Assembly (NCBI GenBank): GCA_900764215.1
Contig: CAAFNI010000008.1
Span: 1 to 64,000, forward strand
Length of the DNA: 64,000 bases
Origin: an uncultured Sutterella sp.
GTDB lineage: Bacteria > Pseudomonadota > Gammaproteobacteria > Burkholderiales > Burkholderiaceae_F
Direction of reading: 5' to 3'
Both the position numbers and the translations under genes were made by a program. Shown here in pieces: positions 34,276 to 43,338 of the stretch. The notes under the pieces are model-generated. The model worked only from the letters and a program-made list of their open reading frames with translations, did no database searches and was not told the DNA's origin. The first letter of the stretch is position 1, and each line of letters opens with the position of its first letter.

Positions 34276-35235
34276 ATGGATCCCATGGTTCCGGAAAGTA
34301 TGATGGTCTTCACGGGCAATGCCAACCCGAAACTTGCTCAGGCCGTCACGAAATATCTCAACATTCCCCTTGGCTCCGCCACCGTCAACCGCTTCAGCGA
34401 CGGCGAAGTCATGGTTCAGCTGCTCGACAATGTGCGCGGCAAGGATGTCTTCATTCTTCAGAGCACCTGCGCTCCGACGAACGACAACCTGATGGAACTC
34501 ATGATCATGGTTGACGCCCTCAAGCGCGCCTCCGCCCGCCGCATCACGGCTGCGATCCCCTACTACGGCTATGCCCGTCAGGACCGCCGTCCGCGCTCCA
34601 CTCGCGTGGCCATCTCCGCCAAAGTCGTCGCCAACATGCTTCAGTCCGTCGGTGTCGACCGCGTCCTTACGATGGACCTGCACGCCGACCAGATTCAGGG
34701 CTTCTTTGACATTCCGGTCGACAACATCTATGCCACCCCGGTGCTCCTCAACGACCTCGTCGAACGCAAGTACGATGATCTGATGGTCGTTTCGCCTGAC
34801 GTCGGCGGCGTCGTTCGCGCACGCGCCATGGCCAAAGCTCTCGAAGTGGATCTGGCCATCATCGACAAGCGCCGTCCGCGCGCCAATGTCGCTGAAATCA
34901 TGAACATCATCGGAGAGGTCAAGGGCCGCACCTGCGTCATTACTGACGACATCGTCGACACGGCCGGCACGCTCTGCAATGCCGCCGGCGCCCTGAAGGA
35001 CCGTGGCGCCAAGCGCGTGGTCGCCTACATCACGCACCCCGTGCTCTCCGGCGCCGCTGTCGAACGCATCACGAACTCCGCTCTCGACGAGTTGGTCGTC
35101 ACGGACACCATTCCGCTGTCTGCCGCCGCCGAAGCCTGCCCGAAGATCCGCCAGGTTTCCTGCGCCGCGATCATCGGTGAAACCCTTTCACGCATTGCCC
35201 GTGAAGATTCCGTGAGCAACCTATTCACGGAATAA
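34276..35235 (+). CDS. prs: Ribose-phosphate pyrophosphokinase
   Basis: Makes PRPP from ribose-5-phosphate and ATP. It has 319 aa. The catalytic flexible loop is [21 protein letters not shown] near 96, the metal site [12 protein letters not shown] near 130 and the PRPP loop [17 protein letters not shown] near 218. Met1 is family-typical, although Met4, Met9 and Met10 are close. The tRNA-prs-rplY order is conserved. Confidence 0.97.
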   Translation: MDPMVPESMMVFTGNANPKLAQAVTKYLNIPLGSATVNRFSDGEVMVQLLDNVRGKDVFILQSTCAPTNDNLMELMIMVDALKRASARRITAAIPYYGYARQDRRPRSTRVAISAKVVANMLQSVGVDRVLTMDLHADQIQGFFDIPVDNIYATPVLLNDLVERKYDDLMVVSPDVGGVVRARAMAKALEVDLAIIDKRRPRANVAEIMNIIGEVKGRTCVITDDIVDTAGTLCNAAGALKDRGAKRVVAYITHPVLSGAAVERITNSALDELVVTDTIPLSAAAEACPKIRQVSCAAIIGETLSRIAREDSVSNLFTE

Positions 35236-35307
35236 AAACCTTTTTACTCGTTCCCGCAGTTGGTCGCGACCGCAGGAACCTTTTTCTTAACTTTTAGGAG
35301 TCATCCA

Positions 35308-35919
35308 ATGAACATCATCGCCACCACGCGTAACGTGCAGGGTACGGGTGCGAGCCGCCGCCTTCGCCGCGCGGACAAGCTGCCGGGCATCGTCTACGGC
35401 GGCAATCTCCCCGCTACGCCGATCGAGCTCGAACACAATCCGATTTTCTACGCTCTGCGCAAGGAAAAGTTCCACGCCTCGATCCTGACGATGGAACTCG
35501 ACGGCAAGGAAGAACTCGTCGTTCTCCGCGCCTTCCAGATGCACCCGTACAAGCCGCAGGTCATGCACATCGACTTCCAGCGCATCAACCCGAACGAAAA
35601 GGTCACGATGCGCGTGCCCCTGCACTTCCAGGGCGAAGAAGAATCCCCGGCCGTCAAGGTTTCCAAGTGCATCGTTTCCCATGCCGTGTCCGCCATTGAA
35701 GTGACCTGCATGCCGAAGGAACTGCCGGAATTCATCGCCGTCGATCTTTCCAAGCTTGAAGCCGGTCAGACGTTCCACGCCTCCATGCTTCAGCTTCCGG
35801 AAGGCATTGAAGTCCACTCCAAGTCCGGTGAAGACGTTGTTCTCGCCACGGTCGCCCTGCCGGTTGAGGAAGAAGTTCCGGCCGCTGAAGGCGAAGCCGC
35901 TGAAACCCCGGCTGCCTAA
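35308..35919 (+). CDS. rplY: 50S ribosomal protein L25 (CTC family)
   Basis: 5S rRNA-binding ribosomal protein of 203 aa, the long CTC form. The N-terminal L25 domain (about 5-92) contains GASRRLRRADKLPGIVYG. A C-terminal TL5/CTC beta domain (about 95-185) and an acidic Ala/Glu tail (PAAEGEAAETPAA) follow. The start at 35308 has AGGAG 7 nt upstream. A perfect 11-bp terminator hairpin follows. Confidence 0.96.
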   Translation: MNIIATTRNVQGTGASRRLRRADKLPGIVYGGNLPATPIELEHNPIFYALRKEKFHASILTMELDGKEELVVLRAFQMHPYKPQVMHIDFQRINPNEKVTMRVPLHFQGEEESPAVKVSKCIVSHAVSAIEVTCMPKELPEFIAVDLSKLEAGQTFHASMLQLPEGIEVHSKSGEDVVLATVALPVEEEVPAAEGEAAETPAA

Positions 35920-35953
35920 TAAGTTTCTGATTTGATTCAGATGCTTTGACAGA

Positions 35954-35987
35954 ATCCGCAGGGAACTCCTCCCTGCGGATCTTTTTT
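35954..35987 (+). terminator. Rho-independent terminator after rplY
   Basis: The perfect 11-bp stem ATCCGCAGGGA/TCCCTGCGGAT has a 5-nt loop, followed by C and six T. It lies 35 bp past the stop codon. Confidence 0.93.
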
Positions 35988-36198
35988 GTACGAAGGGCAT
36001 TCCCTTCCGAAGACCCTGACACGGTCTTTCATACCTCTGCGACCGCTGCCCGAAGCGCCGCCCACAAGCCGTTTGCCCCTTCCAGAAAGTTCGCGTCGTT
36101 CGTTATGTGCGGGGAAAACGGATCCTTCTCTTTCTCCAGACGTCCGATTGACTTCCGCAGCTAGCGGGACGGCCGTCACAACTTTTCAACACGCATTC

Positions 36199-38007
36199 AT
36201 GACGACTTTCTCCGAACTCGGCCTGTCCGACTCCATCGTTTCCTCACTTACCGAACTCGGTTTTGAGGAACCCACGCCCATTCAGAACGAAGCCATTCCT
36301 GCTCTCCTGACGGGAGCCGACGTGCTTGGCCGCGCCGCCACAGGCACTGGCAAGACCGCCGCATTCTCTCTTCCGCTCCTTGAACGCCACGTACTTGGAC
36401 AGGAAGCCGATGCACCGCTCGTCCTGGTTCTCACTCCGACCCGCGAACTCTGCCTGCAGGTGAGCGAAGCCTTCCACAACTACGGCCGTCAAGCCGGTGT
36501 TGTCGTGACCCCGATTTACGGCGGTCAGGACTACAGCCGCCAGATTCGTGCCCTACGCCGCGGTACGCATGTCGTCGTGGCTACGCCGGGCCGTGCACTC
36601 GATCATATCGGCCGCGGCACGCTCGACCTCGCGAACATCAAGGCCATCGTCCTCGACGAAGCCGACGAAATGCTCGATCTGGGCTTTGCGGACGAGCTTG
36701 ACGCCATTTTCGATGCGCTTCCGGGACACGTTCAGACGGCGCTCTTTTCCGCAACCCTCCCCCCAAAGATCGCCCGAATCGCCGAGACCCGCCTCGTTGA
36801 TCCTGTCCGCATCACGATTGCCAAGGAAAAAACCGCCGAGGGTGAAGCGCCCCGCGTCCCGCAGATAGCCTACGTTGTGGGGCACAACTACCGCACGACG
36901 GCTCTCGGCCGCATTCTTGACCTGGAGGCGCCCGAACTCGCCATCATCTTCACGCGCACCCGCATGGAGGTGGATGACCTTACGGAATCTCTCCGCGCCC
37001 GCGGCTTTAGCGTTGAAGCCCTTCACGGCGGCCTTGATCAGCCGACCCGCGACCGCGTCATGAAGCGCGCCCGCTCCGGGCAGATCGACGCCATCGTAGC
37101 GACCGACGTCGCCGCCCGCGGCATCGACCTCGAAAACCTCACCCATGTGATCAACTTCGGCATCCCGGCATCTTACGAAACGTACGTCCACCGAATCGGA
37201 CGCACCGGCCGAGCCGGCCGCACCGGCACTGCCATCACCATTCTCGAACCTCGCGAACATCGTCATCTGCGCGCCATTGAGAGCATCACCAAGGCGCGCA
37301 TTGAAGTGCGCTCCGTTCCGTCCGCTACGGACGTCCGCGCTCGCCGCTTGGAAATGATGCGCGGCTCTCTTGCTGAGATTCTCGAAGCTGGCGACCTTGA
37401 CCGCTTCCGCGTCGTCGTCGAATCCCTCTGCGAAGAATACGATCCCTTCGACGTGGCGGCCGCCGCCATGAAGCTCGCGCAGGAAAACGAAGGCACCAAC
37501 GACGACGATACGGAAATCCCGGCCTACTCGCCCTTCGAGCGGCCCCGCCGTGAACGCGGCGACAAGCCAGTGCGCGGTGAACGCGCCCCGCGTCGCGAAC
37601 GCCGTGAAACCCCCGAAGAAGGCATGACGCGTCTCTTCGTGGGGGCCGGACGCGATCTCGGCATTCGCCCGTCCGACATCGTCGGAGCCATTGCCAACGA
37701 AGCCGGAGTGCCGTCGAAGTGCATCGGCGCCATCGACATCAGCGACCGCTTCACAATTGTCGAGGTCGACTCCGATCGAGTCGAACAAATCATAGACGCC
37801 ATGGAAGGCGTGCGCTTCAAGGGACGCGAAACCACGGTCAAGCTTGATCGTCCGCGCCGCGAAGAGCGCGGAGACTTCCGCCGCGAACGCAATGACGACC
37901 GCAACTGGCAGCCGCGCGGCGATGAATCGCGAGAATACCGCGGCGCCAAGACCAAACGCGACTTCCGTCGTGAAGGCAGCTACGACAAGCGTGGCCCTCG
38001 CCGCTAA
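36199..38007 (+). CDS. DEAD-box ATP-dependent RNA helicase (DeaD/CsdA-like)
   Basis: RNA helicase of 602 aa. Q motif GFEEPTPIQNEAIP, Walker A AATGTGKT, DEAD motif VLDEADEMLDLG, SAT in FSATLP and the motif VI HRIGRTGRAGRTG are all intact. A DbpA-type RNA-binding domain lies at about 475-550 (RLFVGAGRDLGIRPSDIVGAIANEAG). It is preceded by an Arg/Glu linker and followed by an Arg-rich tail, both with RRER-type repeats that can bind RNA. The start at 36199 is chosen from the family N-terminus (FSELGLSDSI); there is no good SD. The frame is open for 71 more codons upstream, across the rplY terminator region, which argues against using them. Confidence 0.9.
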   Translation: MTTFSELGLSDSIVSSLTELGFEEPTPIQNEAIPALLTGADVLGRAATGTGKTAAFSLPLLERHVLGQEADAPLVLVLTPTRELCLQVSEAFHNYGRQAGVVVTPIYGGQDYSRQIRALRRGTHVVVATPGRALDHIGRGTLDLANIKAIVLDEADEMLDLGFADELDAIFDALPGHVQTALFSATLPPKIARIAETRLVDPVRITIAKEKTAEGEAPRVPQIAYVVGHNYRTTALGRILDLEAPELAIIFTRTRMEVDDLTESLRARGFSVEALHGGLDQPTRDRVMKRARSGQIDAIVATDVAARGIDLENLTHVINFGIPASYETYVHRIGRTGRAGRTGTAITILEPREHRHLRAIESITKARIEVRSVPSATDVRARRLEMMRGSLAEILEAGDLDRFRVVVESLCEEYDPFDVAAAAMKLAQENEGTNDDDTEIPAYSPFERPRRERGDKPVRGERAPRRERRETPEEGMTRLFVGAGRDLGIRPSDIVGAIANEAGVPSKCIGAIDISDRFTIVEVDSDRVEQIIDAMEGVRFKGRETTVKLDRPRREERGDFRRERNDDRNWQPRGDESREYRGAKTKRDFRREGSYDKRGPRR

Positions 38008-38058
38008 AATGACCTTGCTTCACGCCCCCTTTGGGAGGGTTTGAACCCTGTTTTCTTC

Positions 38059-38079
38059 GGCCGGCTCTGCCGGCCTTTT
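38059..38079 (+). terminator. Short hairpin between helicase gene and pth
   Basis: The 7-bp perfect stem GGCCGGC/GCCGGCC has a 3-nt loop and is followed by four T. It is 52 bp past the helicase stop and 16 bp before the pth start. It may end the helicase transcript or sit in the pth leader. Confidence 0.6.
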
Positions 38080-38094
38080 CACGCGTAAAACTTC

Positions 38095-38712
38095 ATGACC
38101 GAACAAGGAATTCGATTGATCGTCGGCCTCGGCAACCCGGGAAGCGAATACGCCCGCACCCGACATAACGCCGGCTTCTGGTTCGTCGACGAGCTCGCCC
38201 GCAAGACCGGCGCCTTCTTCCGCGACGAGCGGAAGTTCCAGGGCGAAGTCTGCAAGACGAAAATCAGCGGCAACGACGTCTGGCTTCTCAAGCCTTCGAC
38301 CTACATGAACCGCTCGGGCGATGCCGTAGTGGCGCTGGCGCTTTACTACAAGATCACGCCGGACCAGATCCTCGTCGTTCACGACGAACTCGACCTTCCA
38401 CCGGGTTGCATGAAGATCAAGCTAGGCGGCGGCAATGCCGGCCACAACGGACTCAAGGACATCTCCTCCAAACTCTCTACGCCTAACTTCTGGCGCCTGC
38501 GTCTAGGCACGGGCCACCCGCGCTCGCTCGGAATGGCTCAGCAGGTGGCAGACTTCGTGCTCTCGGCGCCGTCGTCCGAACACCTGGCAGCCATTGAAGA
38601 CTGCATCCGCAGCGCTCTTAACGAGACAGCATCTCTTGCCGAGGGAGATTTCACGGGCGTCTCACGCCGTCTGGCCAAGTACGGCACGCCTCCCAAGAAG
38701 GCGGTCGAATGA
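38095..38712 (+). CDS. pth: Peptidyl-tRNA hydrolase
   Basis: Recycles peptidyl-tRNA released from stalled ribosomes. It has 205 aa. The N-terminal motif VGLGNPGSEYARTRHNAGF contains catalytic His, LLKPSTYMNRSG contains the substrate-binding Asn, and VVHDELDLPPG and GGGNAGHNGLKDI are family blocks. The stop codon overlaps the start of the DUF523 gene by 4 bp. Confidence 0.96.
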   Translation: MTEQGIRLIVGLGNPGSEYARTRHNAGFWFVDELARKTGAFFRDERKFQGEVCKTKISGNDVWLLKPSTYMNRSGDAVVALALYYKITPDQILVVHDELDLPPGCMKIKLGGGNAGHNGLKDISSKLSTPNFWRLRLGTGHPRSLGMAQQVADFVLSAPSSEHLAAIEDCIRSALNETASLAEGDFTGVSRRLAKYGTPPKKAVE

Positions 38713-39206
38713 AACTCCTTGTCAGCCGTTGCCTTCTCGGCACACCCTGCCGCTATGACGGGGCCGTGAAGTCGGATCTCCGGGACGCCCTTCGGGCCTC
38801 AGGCATCAAAGACGACTGCTGGGTCAGCATCTGCCCGGAAAGCGACGGAGGCCTGCCCACGCCGCGCGCGCCCTCTGAAATTCAAGGCACGGCCCGCGGC
38901 GTGCTTGACGGCCGAGACCGCATCATTGATGCTAACGGTCAAGACAACACGATCTGCTTTATGCACGGTGCCCGACTCGCGGCCGACCTCTGCCTCGCGC
39001 ACGGCATCCAGCTTGCGCTTCTCAAAGCCAAGAGTCCCTCCTGCGGCTTCGGTCAGATCTACAACGGCACCTTTACGGGCACGCTTGTCGCTGGCAGAGG
39101 CCTCACGGCCGAGCTGTTGTCGGACATCGGCGTGTGCATTTTCACGGAGAACGAGTTCGATCTTCTTCGTGCCGCCGTCAAGACGCAGCAAGATCCCCCT
39201 TGCTAA
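38709..39206 (+). CDS. DUF523 family protein (YbbK-like)
   Basis: The 165-aa protein starts MKLLVSRCLLGTPCRYDG, the invariant DUF523 opening with two Cys. It contains CPESDGGLPTPRAPSEI and KAKSPSCGFGQIYNGTFTG, in which further conserved Cys and Glu could bind a metal or cluster. No biochemical function is established for the family. Translational overlap with pth suggests co-expression. Confidence 0.85.
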   Translation: MKLLVSRCLLGTPCRYDGAVKSDLRDALRASGIKDDCWVSICPESDGGLPTPRAPSEIQGTARGVLDGRDRIIDANGQDNTICFMHGARLAADLCLAHGIQLALLKAKSPSCGFGQIYNGTFTGTLVAGRGLTAELLSDIGVCIFTENEFDLLRAAVKTQQDPPC

Positions 39207-39270
39207 AATAAACCGATTTTCCTGACGATTTCGTCTGCAACTTATTTTTTGATTTCAACAGAGATTCACC

Positions 39271-40365
39271 ATGGGTTTGAAGTGTGGCATCGTAGGCCTT
39301 CCCAACGTCGGCAAGTCGACGATCTTCAATGCGCTTACAAAAGCCGGCATTGCTGCCGAAAATTATCCGTTCTGCACCATTGAACCGAACGTCGGCGTCG
39401 TTGAAGTGCCCGATCCCCGTTTGAAGGCGCTCTCCGAAATCGTTCGTCCAGAACGTATTGTTCCCGCGGCCGTTGAATTCGTCGACATCGCAGGCCTCGT
39501 TGCCGGCGCCAGCAAGGGTGAAGGCCTTGGCAACCAGTTCCTCGCCAACATCCGTGAGTGCGATGCCATCGCACACATCGTGCGTTGCTTCAATGACGAC
39601 AACATCGTTCACGTCTCCGGCAAGGTGGATCCGCTTGACGACATCAACGTCATCAACACGGAGCTTGCCCTCGCCGACCTCCAGACCGTCGAGAAGGCTC
39701 TCAACCGCTACAGCAAGCAGGCCCGTTCCGGCGGCGACAAGGATGCCCTCAAGCTTGTGCTCGTCCTCGAAAAGCTTCTTCCTGCTCTCAACGAAGGCCG
39801 CGCTGCCCGTTCCGTGAAGCTCACGCCCGAAGAGATTGCCGTCGTACGTCCGCTCTTCCTTCTCACGATCAAGCCGACGATGTATGTTGCCAACGTCGAG
39901 GATCACGGCTTTGAAAACAATCCGCTGCTTGATGCCGTTCGTGAATTTGCGGCCTCCGAACACTCTCCCGTCGTAGCCGTTTGCGCCAAGACCGAAGCCG
40001 ACATCGCCGACCTCGACGACGAGGACAAGGAAATGTTCCTCGCCGACATGGGCATGAACGAACCCGGTCTTGATCGTGTCATCCGTGCCGGGTACGACCT
40101 GCTCGGCCTGCAGACCTACTTCACGGCCGGGGTCAAGGAAGTCCGCGCCTGGACCATTCATAAGGGTGACACGGCGCCGCAGGCCGCCGGCGTTATCCAC
40201 ACTGACTTCGAACGCGGCTTCATCCGAGCCCAGACGATCTCCTATGAAGACTTCATTGCCTACAAGGGCGAAAAGGGAGCTCAGGAGGCCGGCAAAATGC
40301 GTGCCGAAGGCAAGGACTACGTCGTTCAGGACGGCGATGTCATGAACTTCCTCTTCAACGTTTAA
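39271..40365 (+). CDS. ychF: Redox-regulated ribosome-binding ATPase YchF
   Basis: Obg-family P-loop NTPase of 364 aa. Walker A is GLPNVGKST near 8, G3 [10 protein letters not shown] near 71, and a C-terminal TGS domain (about 280-362) ends [16 protein letters not shown]. The family hydrolyses ATP rather than GTP. The pth-ychF neighbourhood is widely conserved. Confidence 0.96.
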   Translation: MGLKCGIVGLPNVGKSTIFNALTKAGIAAENYPFCTIEPNVGVVEVPDPRLKALSEIVRPERIVPAAVEFVDIAGLVAGASKGEGLGNQFLANIRECDAIAHIVRCFNDDNIVHVSGKVDPLDDINVINTELALADLQTVEKALNRYSKQARSGGDKDALKLVLVLEKLLPALNEGRAARSVKLTPEEIAVVRPLFLLTIKPTMYVANVEDHGFENNPLLDAVREFAASEHSPVVAVCAKTEADIADLDDEDKEMFLADMGMNEPGLDRVIRAGYDLLGLQTYFTAGVKEVRAWTIHKGDTAPQAAGVIHTDFERGFIRAQTISYEDFIAYKGEKGAQEAGKMRAEGKDYVVQDGDVMNFLFNV

Positions 40366-40429
40366 GCATTGCGCCCTCGCACCCTGCCTCGCGGAGAAGG
40401 GTTCCAGCGCCTGAGTTTCATAATTGCAA

Positions 40430-40465
40430 CGGGAGACCGCCTTCTAGGCGGCCTCCCGTTTTTTC
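40430..40465 (+). terminator. Terminator after ychF
   Basis: The stem CGGGAG-A-CCGCC/GGCGG-C-CTCCCG (one A-C mismatch) has a 5-nt loop and is followed by six T. It lies 65 bp past the ychF stop codon. Confidence 0.88.
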
Positions 40466-40517
40466 TTTCGTATCCCGTTATACTGACGGCATCCAAACTA
40501 TTTGCCCCCATGCTGTC

Positions 40518-40889
40518 ATGGCCACAACCTCCACCAAAAAGCGTCAGGAAATCGGAGAGCGTCTCCGTCACGAACGCGATCGCCTTGGTTATACCAAGCA
40601 ACAGATTGCCCAGTTGCTTGGCGTGCAGATCCCCGCTTATGAACGCTTTGAGAACGGCGAGGACGACCCGGGCGTCTACCGCCTGCCTCGTCTGGCAGCC
40701 TGCGGCTTCGATGTCTTATTCATCATCACGGCTGAGCGTCATGTGCCCGTGGCAGAGGAAAACGAGCTTTTATCTCGCTTCCGCGACCTCTCGCAGCGTG
40801 GTCGCGCGTCCATCTTCTCCACCATGGATGCTCTAGAACGACTGGCTCCCAACCTCAAACAAGAATTTCGCCGCCGCTTCAAGAACTGA
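40518..40889 (+). CDS. XRE-family helix-turn-helix regulator
   Basis: Small cytosolic DNA-binding protein of 123 aa. The HTH (about 10-65) reads IGERLRHERDRLGYTKQQIAQLLGVQIPAYERFENGEDDP, the Cro/CI type. The C-terminal part (about 70-123) is helical and basic near the end (KQEFRRRFKN), with no recognised sensor domain. It is insulated by terminators on both sides, so it is monocistronic. Targets are unknown; the divergent-free position before ahpC does not by itself imply control of peroxide genes. Confidence 0.82.
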   Translation: MATTSTKKRQEIGERLRHERDRLGYTKQQIAQLLGVQIPAYERFENGEDDPGVYRLPRLAACGFDVLFIITAERHVPVAEENELLSRFRDLSQRGRASIFSTMDALERLAPNLKQEFRRRFKN

Positions 40890-40896
40890 AGCTCCC

Positions 40897-40919
40897 ACCG
40901 CCGGAAGCGGCGGTTTTTT
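40897..40919 (+). terminator. Terminator after the XRE gene
   Basis: The stem ACCGCC/GGCGGT has a 6-8 nt loop and is followed by six T. It starts 8 bp past the stop codon. Confidence 0.82.
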
Positions 40920-40951
40920 CCGCCTCTCGTAATAGTTTTTTACTTATTCGA

Positions 40952-40980
40952 TTGACAATGGCATAAAAGTTAGCTAACAT
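40952..40980 (+). promoter_or_regulatory. Sigma-70 promoter of ahpC
   Basis: TTGACA (40952-40957) and TAACAT (40975-40980) are separated by exactly 17 bp. Transcription would start near 40987, giving a leader of about 48 nt. The flank upstream has one ATAG-type quarter-site at 40932 (ATAGTTTTTTACTTAT), too weak to claim an OxyR box. Confidence 0.75.
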
Positions 40981-41034
40981 AACCCCATCAACAAATGAGA
41001 CTCCTTCTCACACGTCTCATACCGGAGTTAAAAA

Positions 41035-41598
41035 ATGTCCCTTCTGAACACTGAAATCCTTCCCTTCAAGGCTCAGGCCTATGCCAACGGTGAATTCGTC
41101 GAACTGACCGAAGCCTCCCTCAAGGGTCATTGGTCCATCGTCTTCTTCTACCCGGCCGACTTCACGTTCGTTTGCCCGACGGAACTTGAAGATCTCGCTG
41201 AAAACTACGCCGAATTCAAGTCTCTCGGCGTTGAAGTCTATGCCGTCTCCACGGACACGCACTTCACGCACAAGGCCTGGCATGAGAGCTCCGCCGCCGT
41301 GGGCAAGGTTCAGTTCTCGATGATCGGCGATCCGACCGCAACGCTCGCCCGTAACTTCCAAGTGCTCATCGAGGCCGACGGCCTTGCTGAACGCGGCACG
41401 TTTGTAATCAACCCCGAAGGCAAGATCGTGATCATGGAACATCACGACGGCGGCATCGGCCGCGATGCCTCCGAGCTTCTTCGCAAGGTGAAGGCCGCTC
41501 AGTACGTCGCCGCCAATCCCGGTCAGGTCTGCCCGGCCAAGTGGCAGCCTGGTGCCGCCACCCTGACGCCGTCTCTTGATCTCGTCGGCAAGATCTAA
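41035..41598 (+). CDS. ahpC: Alkyl hydroperoxide reductase subunit C (peroxiredoxin)
   Basis: Typical 2-Cys peroxiredoxin of 187 aa. The peroxidatic Cys is in [14 protein letters not shown] near 47 and the resolving Cys in GQVCPAKW near 165. It reduces H2O2 and organic peroxides with electrons from AhpF. It has a consensus sigma-70 promoter and a hairpin (CAGGCCGC/GCGGCCTG at 41621-41650) before ahpF, which may lower ahpF expression relative to ahpC. Confidence 0.96.
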   Translation: MSLLNTEILPFKAQAYANGEFVELTEASLKGHWSIVFFYPADFTFVCPTELEDLAENYAEFKSLGVEVYAVSTDTHFTHKAWHESSAAVGKVQFSMIGDPTATLARNFQVLIEADGLAERGTFVINPEGKIVIMEHHDGGIGRDASELLRKVKAAQYVAANPGQVCPAKWQPGAATLTPSLDLVGKI

Positions 41599-41620
41599 CT
41601 TAAGAATCGGCTGATTCAGA

Positions 41621-41653
41621 CAGGCCGCAGACCCATACGGTCGCGGCCTGTTT
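41621..41653 (+). terminator. Hairpin between ahpC and ahpF
   Basis: The perfect 8-bp stem CAGGCCGC/GCGGCCTG has a 14-nt loop and only TTTCC after it. It is probably a partial terminator or mRNA-stabilising structure within the ahpCF operon. Confidence 0.55.
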
Positions 41654-41686
41654 CCTTATCCTCACAAGCGAACGCCCTCATCCATC

Positions 41687-43237
41687 ATGCTTGACGCCAA
41701 CATCAAAGCCCAGCTTCAAAGCTACTTCACCAAACTCCGCCGTCCCATTGTGCTCAAGGCCGCCCTTGACGGCTCGCAGGACAGCGCCAACATCGAAGCG
41801 CTCCTCAAGGAAGTCGCTGAGCTCTCGGACAAGATTTCCTACGAAATCGAGTCCGATGCCTCCGTTCGCCGTCCCAGTTTTACGGTCTCCCCTCAGGGCG
41901 GCCATGAGGGCATCCGCTTTGCCTGTCTGCCGATGGGCCACGAATTTACGAGCTTTGTGCTCGCACTTCTGCAGACCGGCGGCCATCCGGCCAAAATCTC
42001 CGATGAGCAGGCACGGCAAATCTCCGCCCTGGCAGGAGTGATGAATTTCGAGATCTTCATCTCACTCTCCTGTCACAACTGCCCTGAAGTCGTTCAAGCG
42101 CTCAACCTCATCTCGATTCTCAATTCGAACGCCAGCGTCACCATCATTGACGGCGCGCTTTTCAGAGACGAAGCCGCCCAACGCAACGTCATGGCCGTTC
42201 CAACGGTTTTCCTCAACGGTCAACCCTTCCTCTCCGGCCGTCGCGAACTCTCCGAAATTCTTGCCAAGCTCGACACCTCCGTCGCCGAAGCGGCCCAAGC
42301 CTCGATCAGCGCCAAAGCCCCTTTTGACGTTCTCGTTGTCGGCAGCGGTCCGGCAGGCTGCACAGCCGCCATCTATGCCGCCCGCAAGGGATTGCGCACG
42401 GGCATCGTCGCCGACCGGCTTGGCGGGCCGGGCAACGAAACAGCCGACATCGAGAACTTCACGTCCATCCTCAAAACGGACGGCACGGCGCTTGCCGGGA
42501 ACTTTACGGCGCACCTGAAGGCTTATGACATCGACATCATTACGCCGCATGCCGTTGCCAAGATCGCCCGCGAAGGCGATTTCTGGAAACTTGTACTGGA
42601 AAATGGAGCAGAACTCCGTTCCAAGACTGTCATCGCCGCTTCAGGCGCCCGCTGGAAGCAGCTTGAGGTCCCTGGCGAAGAAGACTTCAAGGGGCGCGGG
42701 GTCGCCTATTGCCCGCACTGCGACGGTCCCCTCTTCAAAGGCAAGCGGGTTGCAGTCGTCGGCGGCGGCAACTCAGGCGTCGAGGCCGCCATCGACCTTG
42801 CAGGCATCGCCTCCTCCGTCGTGCTTCTGCAGCGGGGCTCGGAACTTACAGCCGACAAGGTGCTTCAGGAAAAGCTCCGCTCGCTACCGAACGTCACTGT
42901 CAAGTTCCGCGCCTGCACCTCAAAGCTCACGGGCGAAGAAAAGCTGGAAAAGCTCCACTACCTCAATCGTGAAACAGGCGAAACCGAATCCTTGGACGTT
43001 GATGGCTGCTTCGTTCAGATCGGCCTCAAGCCCAATACCGAGTGGCTTGACGGTGTTGCCGAACTCAATGCCTACGGAGAGATCGCGGTCTCAGACCGTT
43101 GCACGACCTCGGCCCCCGGTCTCTTTGCCGCTGGCGACTGCACTTCCGTCCCCTACAAGCAAATCGTCATCGCTCTTGGCGAAGGCGCCAAAGCCTCTCT
43201 GAGTGCTTTTGACTACCTGATTCGACAAGGTGCCTGA
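41687..43237 (+). CDS. ahpF: Alkyl hydroperoxide reductase subunit F
   Basis: NADH-dependent flavoprotein of 516 aa that recycles AhpC. A twin-thioredoxin N-terminal domain has the redox pair SCHNC near 127. The FAD loop is VGSGPAGCTAAIYAARKG near 220, the second redox pair CPHC near 343 and the NAD loop VVGGGNSGVEAAIDLAG near 362. The C-terminal GLFAAGDCTSVPYKQIVIALGEGAKA is typical. A strong terminator follows. Confidence 0.96.
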   Translation: MLDANIKAQLQSYFTKLRRPIVLKAALDGSQDSANIEALLKEVAELSDKISYEIESDASVRRPSFTVSPQGGHEGIRFACLPMGHEFTSFVLALLQTGGHPAKISDEQARQISALAGVMNFEIFISLSCHNCPEVVQALNLISILNSNASVTIIDGALFRDEAAQRNVMAVPTVFLNGQPFLSGRRELSEILAKLDTSVAEAAQASISAKAPFDVLVVGSGPAGCTAAIYAARKGLRTGIVADRLGGPGNETADIENFTSILKTDGTALAGNFTAHLKAYDIDIITPHAVAKIAREGDFWKLVLENGAELRSKTVIAASGARWKQLEVPGEEDFKGRGVAYCPHCDGPLFKGKRVAVVGGGNSGVEAAIDLAGIASSVVLLQRGSELTADKVLQEKLRSLPNVTVKFRACTSKLTGEEKLEKLHYLNRETGETESLDVDGCFVQIGLKPNTEWLDGVAELNAYGEIAVSDRCTTSAPGLFAAGDCTSVPYKQIVIALGEGAKASLSAFDYLIRQGA

Positions 43238-43260
43238 CGATCAGGAGCGTCTTCTCCTTG

Positions 43261-43295
43261 AGAGGGTGCAGGCTTCCGCCCGCACCCTCTTTTTG
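43261..43295 (+). terminator. Terminator of the ahpCF operon
   Basis: The perfect 9-bp stem AGAGGGTGC/GCACCCTCT has a 12-nt loop and is followed by five more T. It lies 24 bp past the ahpF stop codon. Confidence 0.88.
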
Positions 43296-43338
43296 TGGCA
43301 AACTTGTTCGCGCAAAGACTCAAAGAGAGGATTCCGCC

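Noticed and set aside
36553..37788. 411-codon open frame antisense to the DEAD-box helicase gene
   Set aside because: The helicase motifs are complete on the plus strand. The antisense frame is explained by strong third-position GC bias.
40932..40966. OxyR binding site upstream of ahpC
   Set aside because: Only one ATAG quarter-site fits, and the following quarter-sites are mismatched or misplaced. It is not enough to claim an operator.
40960..40974. Second sigma-54 promoter (TGGCAT...) near ahpC
   Set aside because: The -12 GC is displaced by one base, and a perfect sigma-70 promoter occupies the same stretch.
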